In this document: piece by piece, positions 53,126-63,037 of the stretch
Layout: each line of letters starts with the position of its first letter
Position numbering within the stretch: position 1 is the first letter of the stretch
From: Paenibacillus swuensis
GTDB taxonomy: Bacteria; Bacillota; Bacilli; Paenibacillales; DY6
Assembly: GCF_001644605.1 (NCBI RefSeq)
Contig: NZ_CP011388.1
Coordinates: 3,004,501-3,068,500 of the forward strand
Direction of reading: 5' to 3'
DNA: 64,000 bases
The notes under the pieces: generated by a model
Told to the model about the DNA's origin: nothing
Database searches by the model: none
What the model saw: only the letters and a program-made list of their open reading frames with translations
Position numbers and translations under genes: made by a program

Positions 53126-54454
53126 ATGAGAAACAGGAAGTTTATCGCAATGTTTATGGCTTGCAGCTTATTGGTCATTAACGCTTGTTCGTCTAATAAC
53201 GGTTCGAATACCCCTGCTATGACTGAAAGCTCAGAGAAAACGGAAACGGGCGCTGCGGCTGAGAAAAAGGTTACAGGGGATATTACGGTGACCTATATGA
53301 AGTCAGGTACTTATGATTTGGCCGCGGAAGAATTGGCTGGAAAGATGAAGGACAAAGGAATTAACGCGACGGTGGCTTCCTTCCCGTGGGTGGACCTCAG
53401 ACAAAAGAACACCAATGACTTGATTACCGCTTCGGGTAACTATGACGTTATGTCCGGAAGCTATTATCTGGCCGATGTATACAGCTATTTCAGTCCGCTG
53501 AAGGAGTATATCGACCGAGATGGTTTCGGGGATACCCTGACGGAAGGGCTTATGGAAAAAAGCGAGCATGTCGACGGTGAACCGATAGGCATTCCCTATG
53601 GTGCTGATGCGTTAGGGCTGATGTACCGTAAGGATTTATTCGAGCAAGCCGGGCTTGAGCTTCCGAAGACATGGGATGAATTCCAGAACGCGCTCAAAGT
53701 ACTTGACGAGAAGTTCTCTAAAGACGGCATTGTGGCCTATGTAGGCGGGGGAGTAACGGATATACCTTATGTATTCATGTCCAGATATGCAGGGAAATTT
53801 ATCAATAAAGACGGTAAGTATGAACTGAATCCAGAACTATCGCTTGAAGCCATCCGGATTGGAATGGAAGATTACAAGCTGGGGCCCAAGAATATTACGG
53901 GTATGAGCGGGGATGAAGCCAATGCGATGTTCATCAACGGAAAAGCCGCTGTGCTGGAAGGCTGGCCCAGCTTCGTTCGGGTCAACGCGGATGACGCCGA
54001 GAAATCCGCCATTGAGGGGAAATGGGCGGTTGCGCCGTATCCGGAACCAGGACTTGTTCTGCTGAGCTTATGGCAAATGTATTTGCCCAAAGAATCCAAA
54101 AATAAGGATGCAGCTTGGGAATGGATGAAGAATTTCGCGTCGGAAGAAAATGACAAACACTATTTTGAAACTTATGGTATTTCCCCAATCTATAAATCAA
54201 CTTATGAAGATCAAGATCTGATGACGAAGTACGGACATTATTTCCCTGGTGTATTCGCCAATCTTAAACGCGCGCAGAATCCTCCATTTAGCGGTGAAGC
54301 ACAGGATTTCATGACCGCTACGTTGGGCGATATTTTCTCCGGGAAGTTGACTCCCGAGAAAGGCATCGAGACGATTAATGAGAAATGGAAGACGCTTGAA
54401 GTTCCCGCTTCACTGATGGAATCCGCTAAACGTAACAATCAGATTGCCGATTAA
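53126..54454 (+). CDS. Extracellular sugar-binding lipoprotein, MalE/UgpB type
   Basis: 442-residue family 1 binding protein, shorter than the LplA-type ones in this window. Lipobox INAC (C21), then the standard fold (ADALGLMYRKDLFEQAGLELPKTW is a family hallmark). ATG 53126 is chosen because GGATGGTGG is suitably spaced and the signal peptide then has normal length; ATG 53114 lies inside that site. First gene of the long region 7 operon. It belongs with the two MalF/MalG-type permeases after it. Confidence 0.92.
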   Translation: MRNRKFIAMFMACSLLVINACSSNNGSNTPAMTESSEKTETGAAAEKKVTGDITVTYMKSGTYDLAAEELAGKMKDKGINATVASFPWVDLRQKNTNDLITASGNYDVMSGSYYLADVYSYFSPLKEYIDRDGFGDTLTEGLMEKSEHVDGEPIGIPYGADALGLMYRKDLFEQAGLELPKTWDEFQNALKVLDEKFSKDGIVAYVGGGVTDIPYVFMSRYAGKFINKDGKYELNPELSLEAIRIGMEDYKLGPKNITGMSGDEANAMFINGKAAVLEGWPSFVRVNADDAEKSAIEGKWAVAPYPEPGLVLLSLWQMYLPKESKNKDAAWEWMKNFASEENDKHYFETYGISPIYKSTYEDQDLMTKYGHYFPGVFANLKRAQNPPFSGEAQDFMTATLGDIFSGKLTPEKGIETINEKWKTLEVPASLMESAKRNNQIAD

Positions 54455-54473
54455 GCTGACATGGAGTGAGATC

Positions 54474-55367
54474 ATGCGATTGCATTATGGAACGAAGGAC
54501 CGTGTTACGCTGCTATTATTTCTAATTCCCGCACTGCTCATTATCGGGGTATCGCAAGGTTATCCGCTAGTCTATTCGCTCTATGTAAGCTTTATCGACT
54601 GGTCGTTGGCCAAGTCGCCCGTACCGCAAGGTTCATTCAGTTTCGACCAGTACACGAAGCTCTTGCAGGATGATTTGTTCAGATCCAGTGTTCTCCGCAG
54701 CCTCCAATTCATGGCTTTCACCACTGTAATTACACTAATTGCAGGGTTCTTAATGGCCCTTCTACTGGTGGGCGGAGGACGTTGGATCAGGCTCTCCAGA
54801 ACGCTGCTGATGCTTCCGATGGCGATTGCTCCCATTGCCGTCGGGACGATCTGGCGGTTGATGTTGAACTCACAATCCGGGTTGCTCAACGCATTTCTCG
54901 GTCTTCTGAACATAAAAGGGCCGGAATGGCTGGGAAATCCGGATGCTGTCATGTGGGCAGTGATTATGGCGGGGTGCTGGGCCTGGATTCCTTTTGTCAT
55001 GATCATATACGTCGCGGCGATTAGTTCTATAGATCCTTCCCTGAAAGAATCGGCGCAGATCGACGGTGCGGGACGCATCGAAATTGTATCCAAAATTATC
55101 GTTCCTCTGGTCATGCCGTCTACAATCCTTATTCTGATGATGGTGGTTATCGATACCTTCTTCGTTGTGGACTTTGTTTACTCCCTCACGAATGGCGGTC
55201 CGGGAACAAGTACGTACATGGCTTCGTTATATGTATACTTTCAAGGTTTTAAATATTTCAACATCAGTTACGCGTCGGCTTCCTCCTGGTTGTTGATGAT
55301 CATATCATTCCTCTATGCAGCTATATTGTTGAAGTGGAAAAAGCATACAGAATCCCGATTGTATTAG
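54474..55367 (+). CDS. ABC sugar importer permease, MalF/UgpA type
   Basis: 297-residue permease with six membrane segments and an EAA loop (KESAQIDGAGRIEIVSKIIVP). It is of the smaller CUT1 type and lacks the LplB hallmark segment. ATG 54474 follows GGAGTGAG. Binding-protein gene 20 nt upstream, second permease 9 nt downstream. No ATPase gene. Confidence 0.93.
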   Translation: MRLHYGTKDRVTLLLFLIPALLIIGVSQGYPLVYSLYVSFIDWSLAKSPVPQGSFSFDQYTKLLQDDLFRSSVLRSLQFMAFTTVITLIAGFLMALLLVGGGRWIRLSRTLLMLPMAIAPIAVGTIWRLMLNSQSGLLNAFLGLLNIKGPEWLGNPDAVMWAVIMAGCWAWIPFVMIIYVAAISSIDPSLKESAQIDGAGRIEIVSKIIVPLVMPSTILILMMVVIDTFFVVDFVYSLTNGGPGTSTYMASLYVYFQGFKYFNISYASASSWLLMIISFLYAAILLKWKKHTESRLY

Positions 55368-55375
55368 GAGGCACT

Positions 55376-56188
55376 ATGAGTAAAATCGTCAAACCCTTGC
55401 TGGTCGGTTGTATTCTGGTGATTATGCTGCTGCCTCTTCTTAATCTGGGATTTAGCAGCTTTAAGACGCAGAATGACTTTTATCAATCCGCCCGAATGTT
55501 GTTAACAGGTAAGCTTACTTTTGAGAACTATATTTATATTTTTACCAAAATGAAAATCGGTCAGTACCTGATTAATTCTCTCTCGGTAACGATTCTGGTG
55601 ACCGCGGCTTCGGTCGTGTTCGGATCCTTGGCGGCGTTCGCGCTCAGCAGGTTGCCATACCGCTGGCTTACCTTTGTCGTGTTGTTTATTGTTATGGTTC
55701 GTTTCTATCCCAAGATTACAACAATTATCCCCTATTATATTCTGATGAAAGATTTAAAAATGTTGGATACGATCGGCGCAATCGTTCTGGCGCAAACCGG
55801 ATTATTTATTCCTTTCGTCGTGTTATTGATGACAACATTTTACTCGGATCTGCCTAAGGAAATTGAAGAGTCTTGCAGAATAGACGGGGCTAATATCGCT
55901 CAGTCCTATATGAAGATCATCGTCCCGATGACCGCGGGAGGTATGGCGGCATCGGCCATTCTGACAGCCCAATTATCTTGGAACGAATTCTTGTTTGCCT
56001 CCGCTGTTTCATCGGTAAAGAGTCAGACGTTGCCGATTGCCATCACGAGCTTCCTGACAGACAAGGGCTTGAATTTAGGTGCGCTCTCCGCGATGAGTGT
56101 CGTCATTGTGCTGCCGATTGTTTTGTTTATATTTTTCTCCCAGAGGTTCTTGGTACAAGGGCTGACGCTTGGCTCTGTGAAAGGTTAA
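55376..56188 (+). CDS. ABC sugar importer permease, MalG/UgpE type
   Basis: 270-residue second permease. Six membrane segments, the MalG-type central phrase MVRFYPKITTIIPYYIL, the EAA loop EESCRIDGANIAQSYMKIIVP and the end FFSQRFLVQGLTLGSVKG. ATG 55376 follows TAGGAGG (55365-55371), which overlaps the stop of the first permease; an in-frame start at 55334 would lie inside that gene. Confidence 0.93.
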   Translation: MSKIVKPLLVGCILVIMLLPLLNLGFSSFKTQNDFYQSARMLLTGKLTFENYIYIFTKMKIGQYLINSLSVTILVTAASVVFGSLAAFALSRLPYRWLTFVVLFIVMVRFYPKITTIIPYYILMKDLKMLDTIGAIVLAQTGLFIPFVVLLMTTFYSDLPKEIEESCRIDGANIAQSYMKIIVPMTAGGMAASAILTAQLSWNEFLFASAVSSVKSQTLPIAITSFLTDKGLNLGALSAMSVVIVLPIVLFIFFSQRFLVQGLTLGSVKG

Positions 56189-56213
56189 TGAATATAAGAA
56201 TTGAGGTGTATAC

Positions 56214-57680
56214 ATGATCTGGACGTTGGAACGACCGGCTTCCGCATTGCCTAAATCCTATTTATGGACATGGGATCACAGTACGAATTGGGTGCTGGAT
56301 GATCCCGGAATCATCAACTACGGCTGCTATAACAGATATCTGAAGAAACCGGAGACCTTCAAGGAAGATTATCGTCTGCTAACGGACTTCGCGGCAGGTT
56401 TGGGTATTCCCGGGATCGTCATTTACGGTTTCTTGCGGGATTCCCACGGAGGTGAAGTGTTTGCGCGAGAGGTGGCTGAATATGCGGCATCCAAGGGTGT
56501 AGATATCTATCCCGGTATTGGTCTGACTTGGTACGGAGGACCTTATTATGAAGGACAGCACCGATTCAATCTGGATACATTCCTGGATCAACATCCCTCA
56601 GCGAAGCTGGTAAACAAAGACAGCGGCGACGGCCATGACCCGCTCAATTACACTTTGCTGCTGCCGGACGGGACAGCCGCCGAGGACAGCGGCATTCAAG
56701 GGATTTGTCCTAGCGACCCCACTTATAAGCAATGGATCCAGGATGGTTTGCAATGGTTGTTTGAAGCTTTCCCGATCGGCGGCGTCAACATCGAGAACGG
56801 TGACTTTATCGTCTGTCATTGCGAGATTTGTCAGTCGCATAAGCAGAATTGGCCTGCAGAGGATCCTGAGTTTTTCAGACATCAGGCTTTAGGTTATGAC
56901 ACGGCGTTGCGCTGTTTAGAAGCGATAGGTGAACGCAAAGATGAACAATTGCTCAACACCTGGGCTACCTATACCGGTTTCATTCCGGGTGAGGGAGAGC
57001 GGGATAACGCGACAGGATTCATGTTCTGTGATCGTCCGGCTTTATTGGATCGGATGGAGAGTCTTGAAACCATACAATGGACGATAACAGGGATGGTGCT
57101 CAAAAAGCCGTTGCCCTTAACCATGTATTTGGATCATGGAAGACCTGAGGAAATGTTCGATAATCCCATGTGGCCCAAGGAGCTGAAGCCTCCGATTCCG
57201 GGAGGGGTAGGGTTATTGCATCAGGGAAGTCAATGGAACGCAAGCCGATACGATTGTGTGGTGAGTACGATTAAAGAAGGATGCGCGCGCGCTCATGACT
57301 CCGGTATGGAAGGGGTTGTTATCCAAGGGGAAGTTTCTTCGCGGCATATTCCTTCCGCACTTAATTACCTGGCCTTCTCTCATTTCACACATTGGCCGAA
57401 TGATACTTTGCGGGATTTCGGCAGAAAGACCCTGGGGCAGGTGTTTCATGATGAGGCAGAGGGAGAAGCGTTTGTTGTTCTGTTCGCCCATTGGGATGCG
57501 GGAACATTGACAGAAGAGCATCGTGAGTTGCTGAGCGCCAAATGGACGGCATTACAGAAGCTTATAACCGTAGGAAACAGTGAGACTGTAAATGACAAGA
57601 TGGATTGGTTCCGGTTCTGGCACTGGCTTCATACGTCCATAACGGCTGCCAAAGAGCCCCATACGGCAACGTTCTATTGA
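56214..57680 (+). CDS. Unrecognised TIM-barrel-like protein, possible glycosidase
   Basis: 488 residues, cytoplasmic (no signal, no membrane segment). I cannot assign a family. Several features suggest a (beta/alpha)8 glycosidase: GIPGIVIYGFLRDSHGG and DIYPGIGLTWYGG look like barrel strands, E194 in IENGDFIV is a candidate acid/base, and E373 in IQGEVSSR a candidate nucleophile. E194 is followed by C201-x-C203-x2-C206, a possible metal site, similar to the CxCxxC after the active-site strand in DUF4838-type proteins (weak resemblance). It lies between the importer and a secreted GH39-like enzyme, so processing of the imported compound is likely. GAGGTG precedes its ATG. Confidence 0.7.
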   Translation: MIWTLERPASALPKSYLWTWDHSTNWVLDDPGIINYGCYNRYLKKPETFKEDYRLLTDFAAGLGIPGIVIYGFLRDSHGGEVFAREVAEYAASKGVDIYPGIGLTWYGGPYYEGQHRFNLDTFLDQHPSAKLVNKDSGDGHDPLNYTLLLPDGTAAEDSGIQGICPSDPTYKQWIQDGLQWLFEAFPIGGVNIENGDFIVCHCEICQSHKQNWPAEDPEFFRHQALGYDTALRCLEAIGERKDEQLLNTWATYTGFIPGEGERDNATGFMFCDRPALLDRMESLETIQWTITGMVLKKPLPLTMYLDHGRPEEMFDNPMWPKELKPPIPGGVGLLHQGSQWNASRYDCVVSTIKEGCARAHDSGMEGVVIQGEVSSRHIPSALNYLAFSHFTHWPNDTLRDFGRKTLGQVFHDEAEGEAFVVLFAHWDAGTLTEEHRELLSAKWTALQKLITVGNSETVNDKMDWFRFWHWLHTSITAAKEPHTATFY

Positions 57681-57705
57681 TTCACTAATAACAGGAGGGA
57701 TTTCT

Positions 57706-59091
57706 GTGATTTCAAGAATGAAAGTTACGGCGGCTTTAACGGTCTTGCTGGTGACGATTGTTATGTTAAATCAAGGATTACCTGTGGTGAAGGCAGCCGT
57801 AGCAACGGTTACCGTGGATATGTCGGTTGAGAACGGTACGCCGCAATATTGGGGTTCGGGGTTTCTGTATGGCTTAACGGATGATGGACAGAATCCGGAT
57901 TCCAGTCTGTTTGAAGCCATTAAACCGCAATGGTTGCGAGCCGGGACGATGGTCATCGGCCCCCAATACGCCAGTTACGCATCTCGTTGGAGTCAAGCGC
58001 AGGCTTATTATAACCGCAGCGTCACGGCCGGTGCCAAATATCAACTGGTATTATATGATTTTCTATATGACATCGGGTATAATGCTTCCGCTAATGAATG
58101 GCCGGGTGACGGCGGACAATGGACATTATGGGAAGATTCCGTAGATCAGGTTATCACCAGTGTTATTAATAACAACTGGAATAGCTCTGTTCTCTATTGG
58201 GACATATGGAATGAACCGGATTTAAGTAACAGTTGGGGGGCTTCACAATCCCAATATAGAGAAATGTGGAAGCGAACTTATAATCTGATTAAGAATCGGA
58301 TTCCGGATGCGAAATTCGTTGGTCCGGATATTTCCAGATACGATCACGATTGGTTAGATTCGTGGTTACAATACGTCAGTGCAAACAATGTTAAACCGGA
58401 CATCATAACTTGGCATTTCAGTGAGGATACTTACGCGGATGCTTCAGACTTGTATCAGTTGAAGAATAGCAGAGGATTCAACACAGCCACAATGATGGAG
58501 CAAGAGTATGCCTGGAACTATCCGGGTTACCCGCTGCAGGAGAATCCGGGATATATTTTATGGAAAATCGCAAGACTTGAAAAAGCTCAAATCCCGGGAC
58601 TTCATGCCATCTGGAAAGAAGACAATATTCAGAATACGGGATACGATACTACAGCCAATGACGGAACGATAGGACATATTCTTATCAAATCGGGTAACAA
58701 TTATCTCAAAAAAGGACAGTGGTGGGCTTACAAATCATATGCCGATATTACAGGAACCATAGTTGATGTTTCATCAGACAGCATGAACTTTGACGGAGTG
58801 GCAGGTAAAGACGCATCGCTAAATCAAGCCCAGATAGTACTTGGCAACCGGCTGAACGATACCGGTTTGATCGACATTAACATCAATAGGTTGGATCAGG
58901 CTTCCTACTTAATCAACAATGGCCAGGTGAGAGTTGTAGTCAAGAAAATTCCTTACAATAACAATGGCGAAGTTAACACGCCGATTACAGTGTTGAATGA
59001 AGTATTAAATGTAAACAACAATAGCGTGACCTTAACAATTGACTGGTTAACGGCTCAGGATGGATATGTGGTCACACTGGAAAGACCCTAG
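57706..59091 (+). CDS. Secreted clan GH-A hydrolase, GH39-like
   Basis: 461-residue secreted enzyme. Signal peptide to about residue 30 (VVKA/AV), TIM barrel from about 45 to 345, then a small beta-sandwich to the end (ITVLNEVLNVNNNSVTL), as in GH39 and GH51-like proteins. Acid/base E170 in WDIWNEPD; nucleophile candidates E265 or E267 in MMEQEYAW. GTG 57706 follows AGGAGGG. It is the only exported enzyme of this operon and would release the compound taken up by the 53126-56188 importer. Family assignment beyond clan GH-A is tentative. Confidence 0.8.
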   Translation: MISRMKVTAALTVLLVTIVMLNQGLPVVKAAVATVTVDMSVENGTPQYWGSGFLYGLTDDGQNPDSSLFEAIKPQWLRAGTMVIGPQYASYASRWSQAQAYYNRSVTAGAKYQLVLYDFLYDIGYNASANEWPGDGGQWTLWEDSVDQVITSVINNNWNSSVLYWDIWNEPDLSNSWGASQSQYREMWKRTYNLIKNRIPDAKFVGPDISRYDHDWLDSWLQYVSANNVKPDIITWHFSEDTYADASDLYQLKNSRGFNTATMMEQEYAWNYPGYPLQENPGYILWKIARLEKAQIPGLHAIWKEDNIQNTGYDTTANDGTIGHILIKSGNNYLKKGQWWAYKSYADITGTIVDVSSDSMNFDGVAGKDASLNQAQIVLGNRLNDTGLIDININRLDQASYLINNGQVRVVVKKIPYNNNGEVNTPITVLNEVLNVNNNSVTLTIDWLTAQDGYVVTLERP

Positions 59092-59144
59092 CGAATACTG
59101 ATGGATGAAATAGAACTAGACACAGTATACAGGAGGAACCGGCT

Positions 59145-60392
59145 TTGAATGTTATTTCACGGAAAATCAAATCTCTTCAATGTACCGAATGCGGGTCGGA
59201 ATATGAATTGGGCCCGATCTATGGGGGTTGCACAAATTGTAGAAGCCAGGGAAAGTCGGGCGCGTTGGAGGTTCATTATGATCTTGACGCAGTAAAACTG
59301 TCACGGGATTGGCTGGACGGCGGTGTGCGCTCTATCTGGGAATACCGACAACTGTTACCGGTTGAGGATCCGAACTGTTTTCTCTCGTTAGGTGAGGGCA
59401 ATACCCCCCTAACTAATGATTCTTATTATGACCAACAATACGGGATGCCACATGTTTATTTGAAAAATGAAGGTTTTAATCCTACCTGGTCCCATAAGGA
59501 TCGATTGAATGTAGTGCTGGTGTCCAAAACCAAGGAATTAAAGGGAACCGGAATTGCAACTTCGTCTACCGGCAATCAAGGCATATCGGCCGCCGCATAT
59601 GCCGCTGCTGCGGGATTGCCCAGCTATGTATTCTATCCGCCCGAAACCGCGTCCATCTATCACAGATTGACCGGCATGTACGGAGGCAAGGCTGTGGTTA
59701 CACCTTGGGAGAGCAGGGGAAAGCTGCTTCGTAAGCTGGTGGAAGACCATGGCTTCACACCCTCGTATCCGCTTGTGGACGGAGAATTATCGAACCCGTA
59801 TGGGATAGAAGGGTATAAGACGGTGGCCTACGAGTTGGTCCGACAGCTGGGGGGCGTACCCGATTACATTCTCGCTCCGGTATCCGAGGGAAACGCGCTC
59901 ACCGGCATGTGGAAAGGATTCAATGAATTGTTGCAACTAGGACTGACGGATAAACTCCCAAGACTGTATGGTTGTCAGGCTGCGGGGGCAGATGCCCTTG
60001 TTCAATCCCTTCATCAGGGGGATGAAAAGGTCAAAGTATTGGACGAAGCCTATTCTTTGGCTACTTCCACGCGTGAAAGAACGGCGGGAGTTCATGTACT
60101 CCGGAGTATACGGGCTTCCGGCGGAGGAGCGTTCGCCGTCTCGGACCGACAAATTCAGGATACAATGATCGCACTTGGCAAACGCGGGTACTGTGTGGAG
60201 TCTGCTTCAGCCATCCCGGTGGCATGTCTTGAACAACTGTTTCAGGAAGGGAAAGTGAGGCCGGAGGATAAGATAGTCTGCCTGATTACTTCGGCCGGAC
60301 TGAAGTGGCCTGATCTGATCGCGGAGTTGGCGCCGCCGCCTCTTCGGATTGAAGGGAACTGGGAATCATTCAGCAGGGAAACCGGTTTATGA
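59145..60392 (+). CDS. Threonine-synthase-like PLP enzyme with zinc ribbon
   Basis: 415-residue fold-type II PLP enzyme. N-terminal zinc ribbon C13, C16, C29, C32 (CTEC...CTNC), Schiff-base K118 in WSHKDR, phosphate-binding SSTGNQGIS and C-terminal ITSAG. Relatives include threonine synthase, cysteate synthase and amino-acid ammonia-lyases. It is isolated from hom/thrB genes and followed by deacylase, amidohydrolase and RidA genes, so a catabolic beta-elimination or replacement on an amino-acid-like intermediate is more likely than threonine synthesis. AGGAGG precedes the start. Ends in a 4-nt overlap with the next gene. Confidence 0.88.
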   Translation: MNVISRKIKSLQCTECGSEYELGPIYGGCTNCRSQGKSGALEVHYDLDAVKLSRDWLDGGVRSIWEYRQLLPVEDPNCFLSLGEGNTPLTNDSYYDQQYGMPHVYLKNEGFNPTWSHKDRLNVVLVSKTKELKGTGIATSSTGNQGISAAAYAAAAGLPSYVFYPPETASIYHRLTGMYGGKAVVTPWESRGKLLRKLVEDHGFTPSYPLVDGELSNPYGIEGYKTVAYELVRQLGGVPDYILAPVSEGNALTGMWKGFNELLQLGLTDKLPRLYGCQAAGADALVQSLHQGDEKVKVLDEAYSLATSTRERTAGVHVLRSIRASGGGAFAVSDRQIQDTMIALGKRGYCVESASAIPVACLEQLFQEGKVRPEDKIVCLITSAGLKWPDLIAELAPPPLRIEGNWESFSRETGL

Positions 60393-61399
60393 ACATGGAG
60401 ATCTCCATTGATCAGATGACGATCTGCGATATTCCCCGCGGCACGAAAACTTGGTTGTCTGTAAAGTTGCTAGATACCTTAGCGGGACCTGTTTGTGTCC
60501 CAATCGCGATAATTAAGGGTGATAAACAGGGTCCTGTATTGTTAGCGACAGCCGGGGTACATGGCGATGAATTTGAAGGAATGGAAGCCATACGCAGTGT
60601 CTTCAAGCAATTGCAACCTTCAACGCTGCGGGGAACATTCGTCGGTGTTCCGGTGGTCAACCCTTTTGCTTATGAGGGACAAATGCGGGAGACGCCGGCG
60701 CTGTGGGACGGGTTGAATCTGGCAAGAACTTTCCCGGGCAGCCGGGACGGGACCGTGACGCAGCAACTCGCGAAGCTCTGGTCTGACTGGGTATTAAGGA
60801 TACTGGGTGAATCGGATGTGTTTGTCGATTTTCACAGCGCCGGCACCCGATATGAGTACGTACCGATTATTGCTTTTCATCAGACAAGGGATGGTAATGA
60901 AACAGAATCGCGGGAGCTTGCTCAAGCATACGGCATAGATCGTGTATGGCGCATTCCGGACCGTCCGGATACTCAATTGACGTTCAACGGATACATAGCG
61001 AGACAAGGCATTCCCACGATAGCGACGGAAGTGCGCGGGCGGGGAAGCATGGAGATGAATGATGTTTCAATGCTGGAAGCAGGGCTGATTCGATTAATGC
61101 AGTATAAGAATATGATCGAATCTGTTGTTGATGCTGGTGCTCAAGAGATGCAGAAACAGACTTGGAGTACTGAATGGGCATGGGTGCACACAACGGGTTT
61201 CTTTAAATCAAAGGTTCAGCTGGGTGAACGTGTAATCAAGGAACAGATTCTAGGTGAAATTGTATCCATTTCAGGTCAAGAACTAGAGGTTGTTAAGGCG
61301 CCGGTTGCAGGCGAGATATGGGGAATTCGAGTGTTCAACACCATACGGAGCGGTGACTACGCGTTACTAATCGGATATGAGGAGCGGGAGCAATCATGA
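60389..61399 (+). CDS. AspA/AstE-type M14 deacylase
   Basis: 336-residue zinc-dependent amide hydrolase of the succinylglutamate desuccinylase/aspartoacylase family. Zinc ligands H58 and E61 in GVHGDEFEG and H149 in DFHSAG, then a barrel-sandwich C-terminal domain (about 245-330). Members remove acyl groups from amino acids, for example acetyl from N-acetyl-diaminobutyrate. Overlaps both neighbours by 4 nt (ATGA), showing tight coupling with the PLP enzyme before and the creatininase after. Confidence 0.9.
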   Translation: MNMEISIDQMTICDIPRGTKTWLSVKLLDTLAGPVCVPIAIIKGDKQGPVLLATAGVHGDEFEGMEAIRSVFKQLQPSTLRGTFVGVPVVNPFAYEGQMRETPALWDGLNLARTFPGSRDGTVTQQLAKLWSDWVLRILGESDVFVDFHSAGTRYEYVPIIAFHQTRDGNETESRELAQAYGIDRVWRIPDRPDTQLTFNGYIARQGIPTIATEVRGRGSMEMNDVSMLEAGLIRLMQYKNMIESVVDAGAQEMQKQTWSTEWAWVHTTGFFKSKVQLGERVIKEQILGEIVSISGQELEVVKAPVAGEIWGIRVFNTIRSGDYALLIGYEEREQS

Positions 61400-62244
61400 T
61401 TACGAAACCGATATTATTTCAAAAATTGACCGACGCGGAAATTAACGAAATCGTCAAACGTGACACGGTCGTCATTATTCCCGCAGCTACGCTGGAGGAT
61501 CATGGCCCTCACTTGCCGGTGGATACGGATGTGGTTATAGCGGAGGCGATCTGCAGGGAACTTGCTCTTAAAATTCCGGAACAGGTAGTTTTAATGCCTT
61601 GCATTAATATAGGATATTCTCCCCATCACATCGACGGCCCCGGGACCGTAACCATCGAATGGGATACATTTATTAATTATTGCAAGGACATCACTCGAAG
61701 TCTGATTCATCATGGGTTCCGCAGATTATTGTTTGTGAATGCGCACGGAAGTAACCATCCCGTTCTGGATATGGCGGCAAGGTTGACGAATGTGGAAAAC
61801 CCGGAGGCCCGTTGCGCGCTGGTATCGTGGTGGAACCTCAAGAAAGTGCAGCAGGCTGTGCAAGCATTTCGCGAATCGGAGATTACAGGACACGGCTGTG
61901 AACTCGAGACGTCGTTATATTTGGCGATTGAACCGGAAGCCGTGAATATGAATCTAGCTGTGAAAGACTACACGCATCCTCGCTCCGCGCATTTTTGGGC
62001 CGATCTTGTGGGTCAGTCATCTGATCCGGAAGCCGGTAATCCGGTAAATCTGAACGAGTATTGGAGTACGGTTTCGGAAACCGGCGTCTGGGGAGATGCT
62101 ACGGTAGCGACAAGGGAAAAAGGTGAAATCATCCTTGCAGCAGCCTCTGACGAATTATGCGAGATTGTAGAGGAATTTCTGGCACGACCGATTCGCGAGC
62201 GTGTAGCCCGTCAAGGATTTACACCTAAGTATGCTAAATACTAA
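61396..62244 (+). CDS. Creatininase-family amidohydrolase
   Basis: 282-residue dinuclear metal amidohydrolase. Metal ligands E34, H36 and D45 in LEDHGPHLPVDTD, then His in NAHGSNHP and Glu in GHGCELETSL. Known members hydrolyse creatinine, formamidopyrimidines and peptide-type bonds; the family phrase GxNxH.GN appears here as NAHGSNHP. Substrate unknown. 4-nt overlap with the deacylase gene indicates the two amide hydrolases act in the same pathway. Confidence 0.9.
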   Translation: MITKPILFQKLTDAEINEIVKRDTVVIIPAATLEDHGPHLPVDTDVVIAEAICRELALKIPEQVVLMPCINIGYSPHHIDGPGTVTIEWDTFINYCKDITRSLIHHGFRRLLFVNAHGSNHPVLDMAARLTNVENPEARCALVSWWNLKKVQQAVQAFRESEITGHGCELETSLYLAIEPEAVNMNLAVKDYTHPRSAHFWADLVGQSSDPEAGNPVNLNEYWSTVSETGVWGDATVATREKGEIILAAASDELCEIVEEFLARPIRERVARQGFTPKYAKY

Positions 62245-62263
62245 CGGAAACAGGTGAAATAGA

Positions 62264-63037
62264 ATGAAGCTGCTTCCTGAGGTGCATCTAGTAGCCAGTG
62301 GATCGCTGGGTTATGGCATCACGGACCCTTATGATTGTAATTGTTATTTATGGGAATATGAACCGGGCCAGTTCGCTCTGTTCGACACCGGCGCAGGCCG
62401 CAGCATGAATCCGATGCTCGAACAGCTCCTCCAAGTTGCTGGGAAGCTAACGAATATTAACTATATTTTTCTGACGCATCATCATGCAGATCATATGGGC
62501 GGTTCTGCTGTGCTGAGAGAGTTAACCGGTGCTACCGTCTGTGCCTCTGAGCACTCGGGTGCCTTAATTGAAGCAGGAGACGAGAATGCGATTGGCCTCG
62601 CCTATTCACGTTCAAAAGGGGGGTATCCAACGGATTATAGAATCCGGGGCTGCCCGGTCGATCTCGTTCTTAGCATGAGCGCGCGTATGCCGCTTGGCGA
62701 AGCGGCCTACCTGGATGTTGTGTCCACGCCGGGTCACTGTAAAGGCGGCGTAACTTATCTGATTCCAACAGGTAGCCTGGGAAAGAAAGCGGCTGTTACG
62801 GGGGATATTGTGTTCCCTGACGGAAGGATTATGTTGTTGAACTGGCCGGATTGTTCTTTGACCGAGTATGCTTTAACGATTGCTAAACTAAAGGATCTGT
62901 CAATCGACATCCTGCTGCCCGGACATGATCAAGCCATTATCGGCGGTGCATCCGAAGCTATAGAGATGGCCCATAACTATTTTGACCGTATGCTCGTTCC
63001 GCCTAGTATATACCATGTAAATGTGCAGAGAGGATGA
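62264..63037 (+). CDS. MBL-fold metallohydrolase
   Basis: 257-residue metallo-beta-lactamase fold enzyme with H72-x-H74-x-D76-H77 (THHHADHMGG), a further His in TPGHCKGG, Asp in VTGDIVFPDG and His in LLPGHD, so a full dinuclear site. Glyoxalase II-like hydrolases and lactonases have this pattern. In this operon, lactone or thioester hydrolysis is possible. Overlaps the RidA gene by 4 nt. Confidence 0.88.
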   Translation: MKLLPEVHLVASGSLGYGITDPYDCNCYLWEYEPGQFALFDTGAGRSMNPMLEQLLQVAGKLTNINYIFLTHHHADHMGGSAVLRELTGATVCASEHSGALIEAGDENAIGLAYSRSKGGYPTDYRIRGCPVDLVLSMSARMPLGEAAYLDVVSTPGHCKGGVTYLIPTGSLGKKAAVTGDIVFPDGRIMLLNWPDCSLTEYALTIAKLKDLSIDILLPGHDQAIIGGASEAIEMAHNYFDRMLVPPSIYHVNVQRG

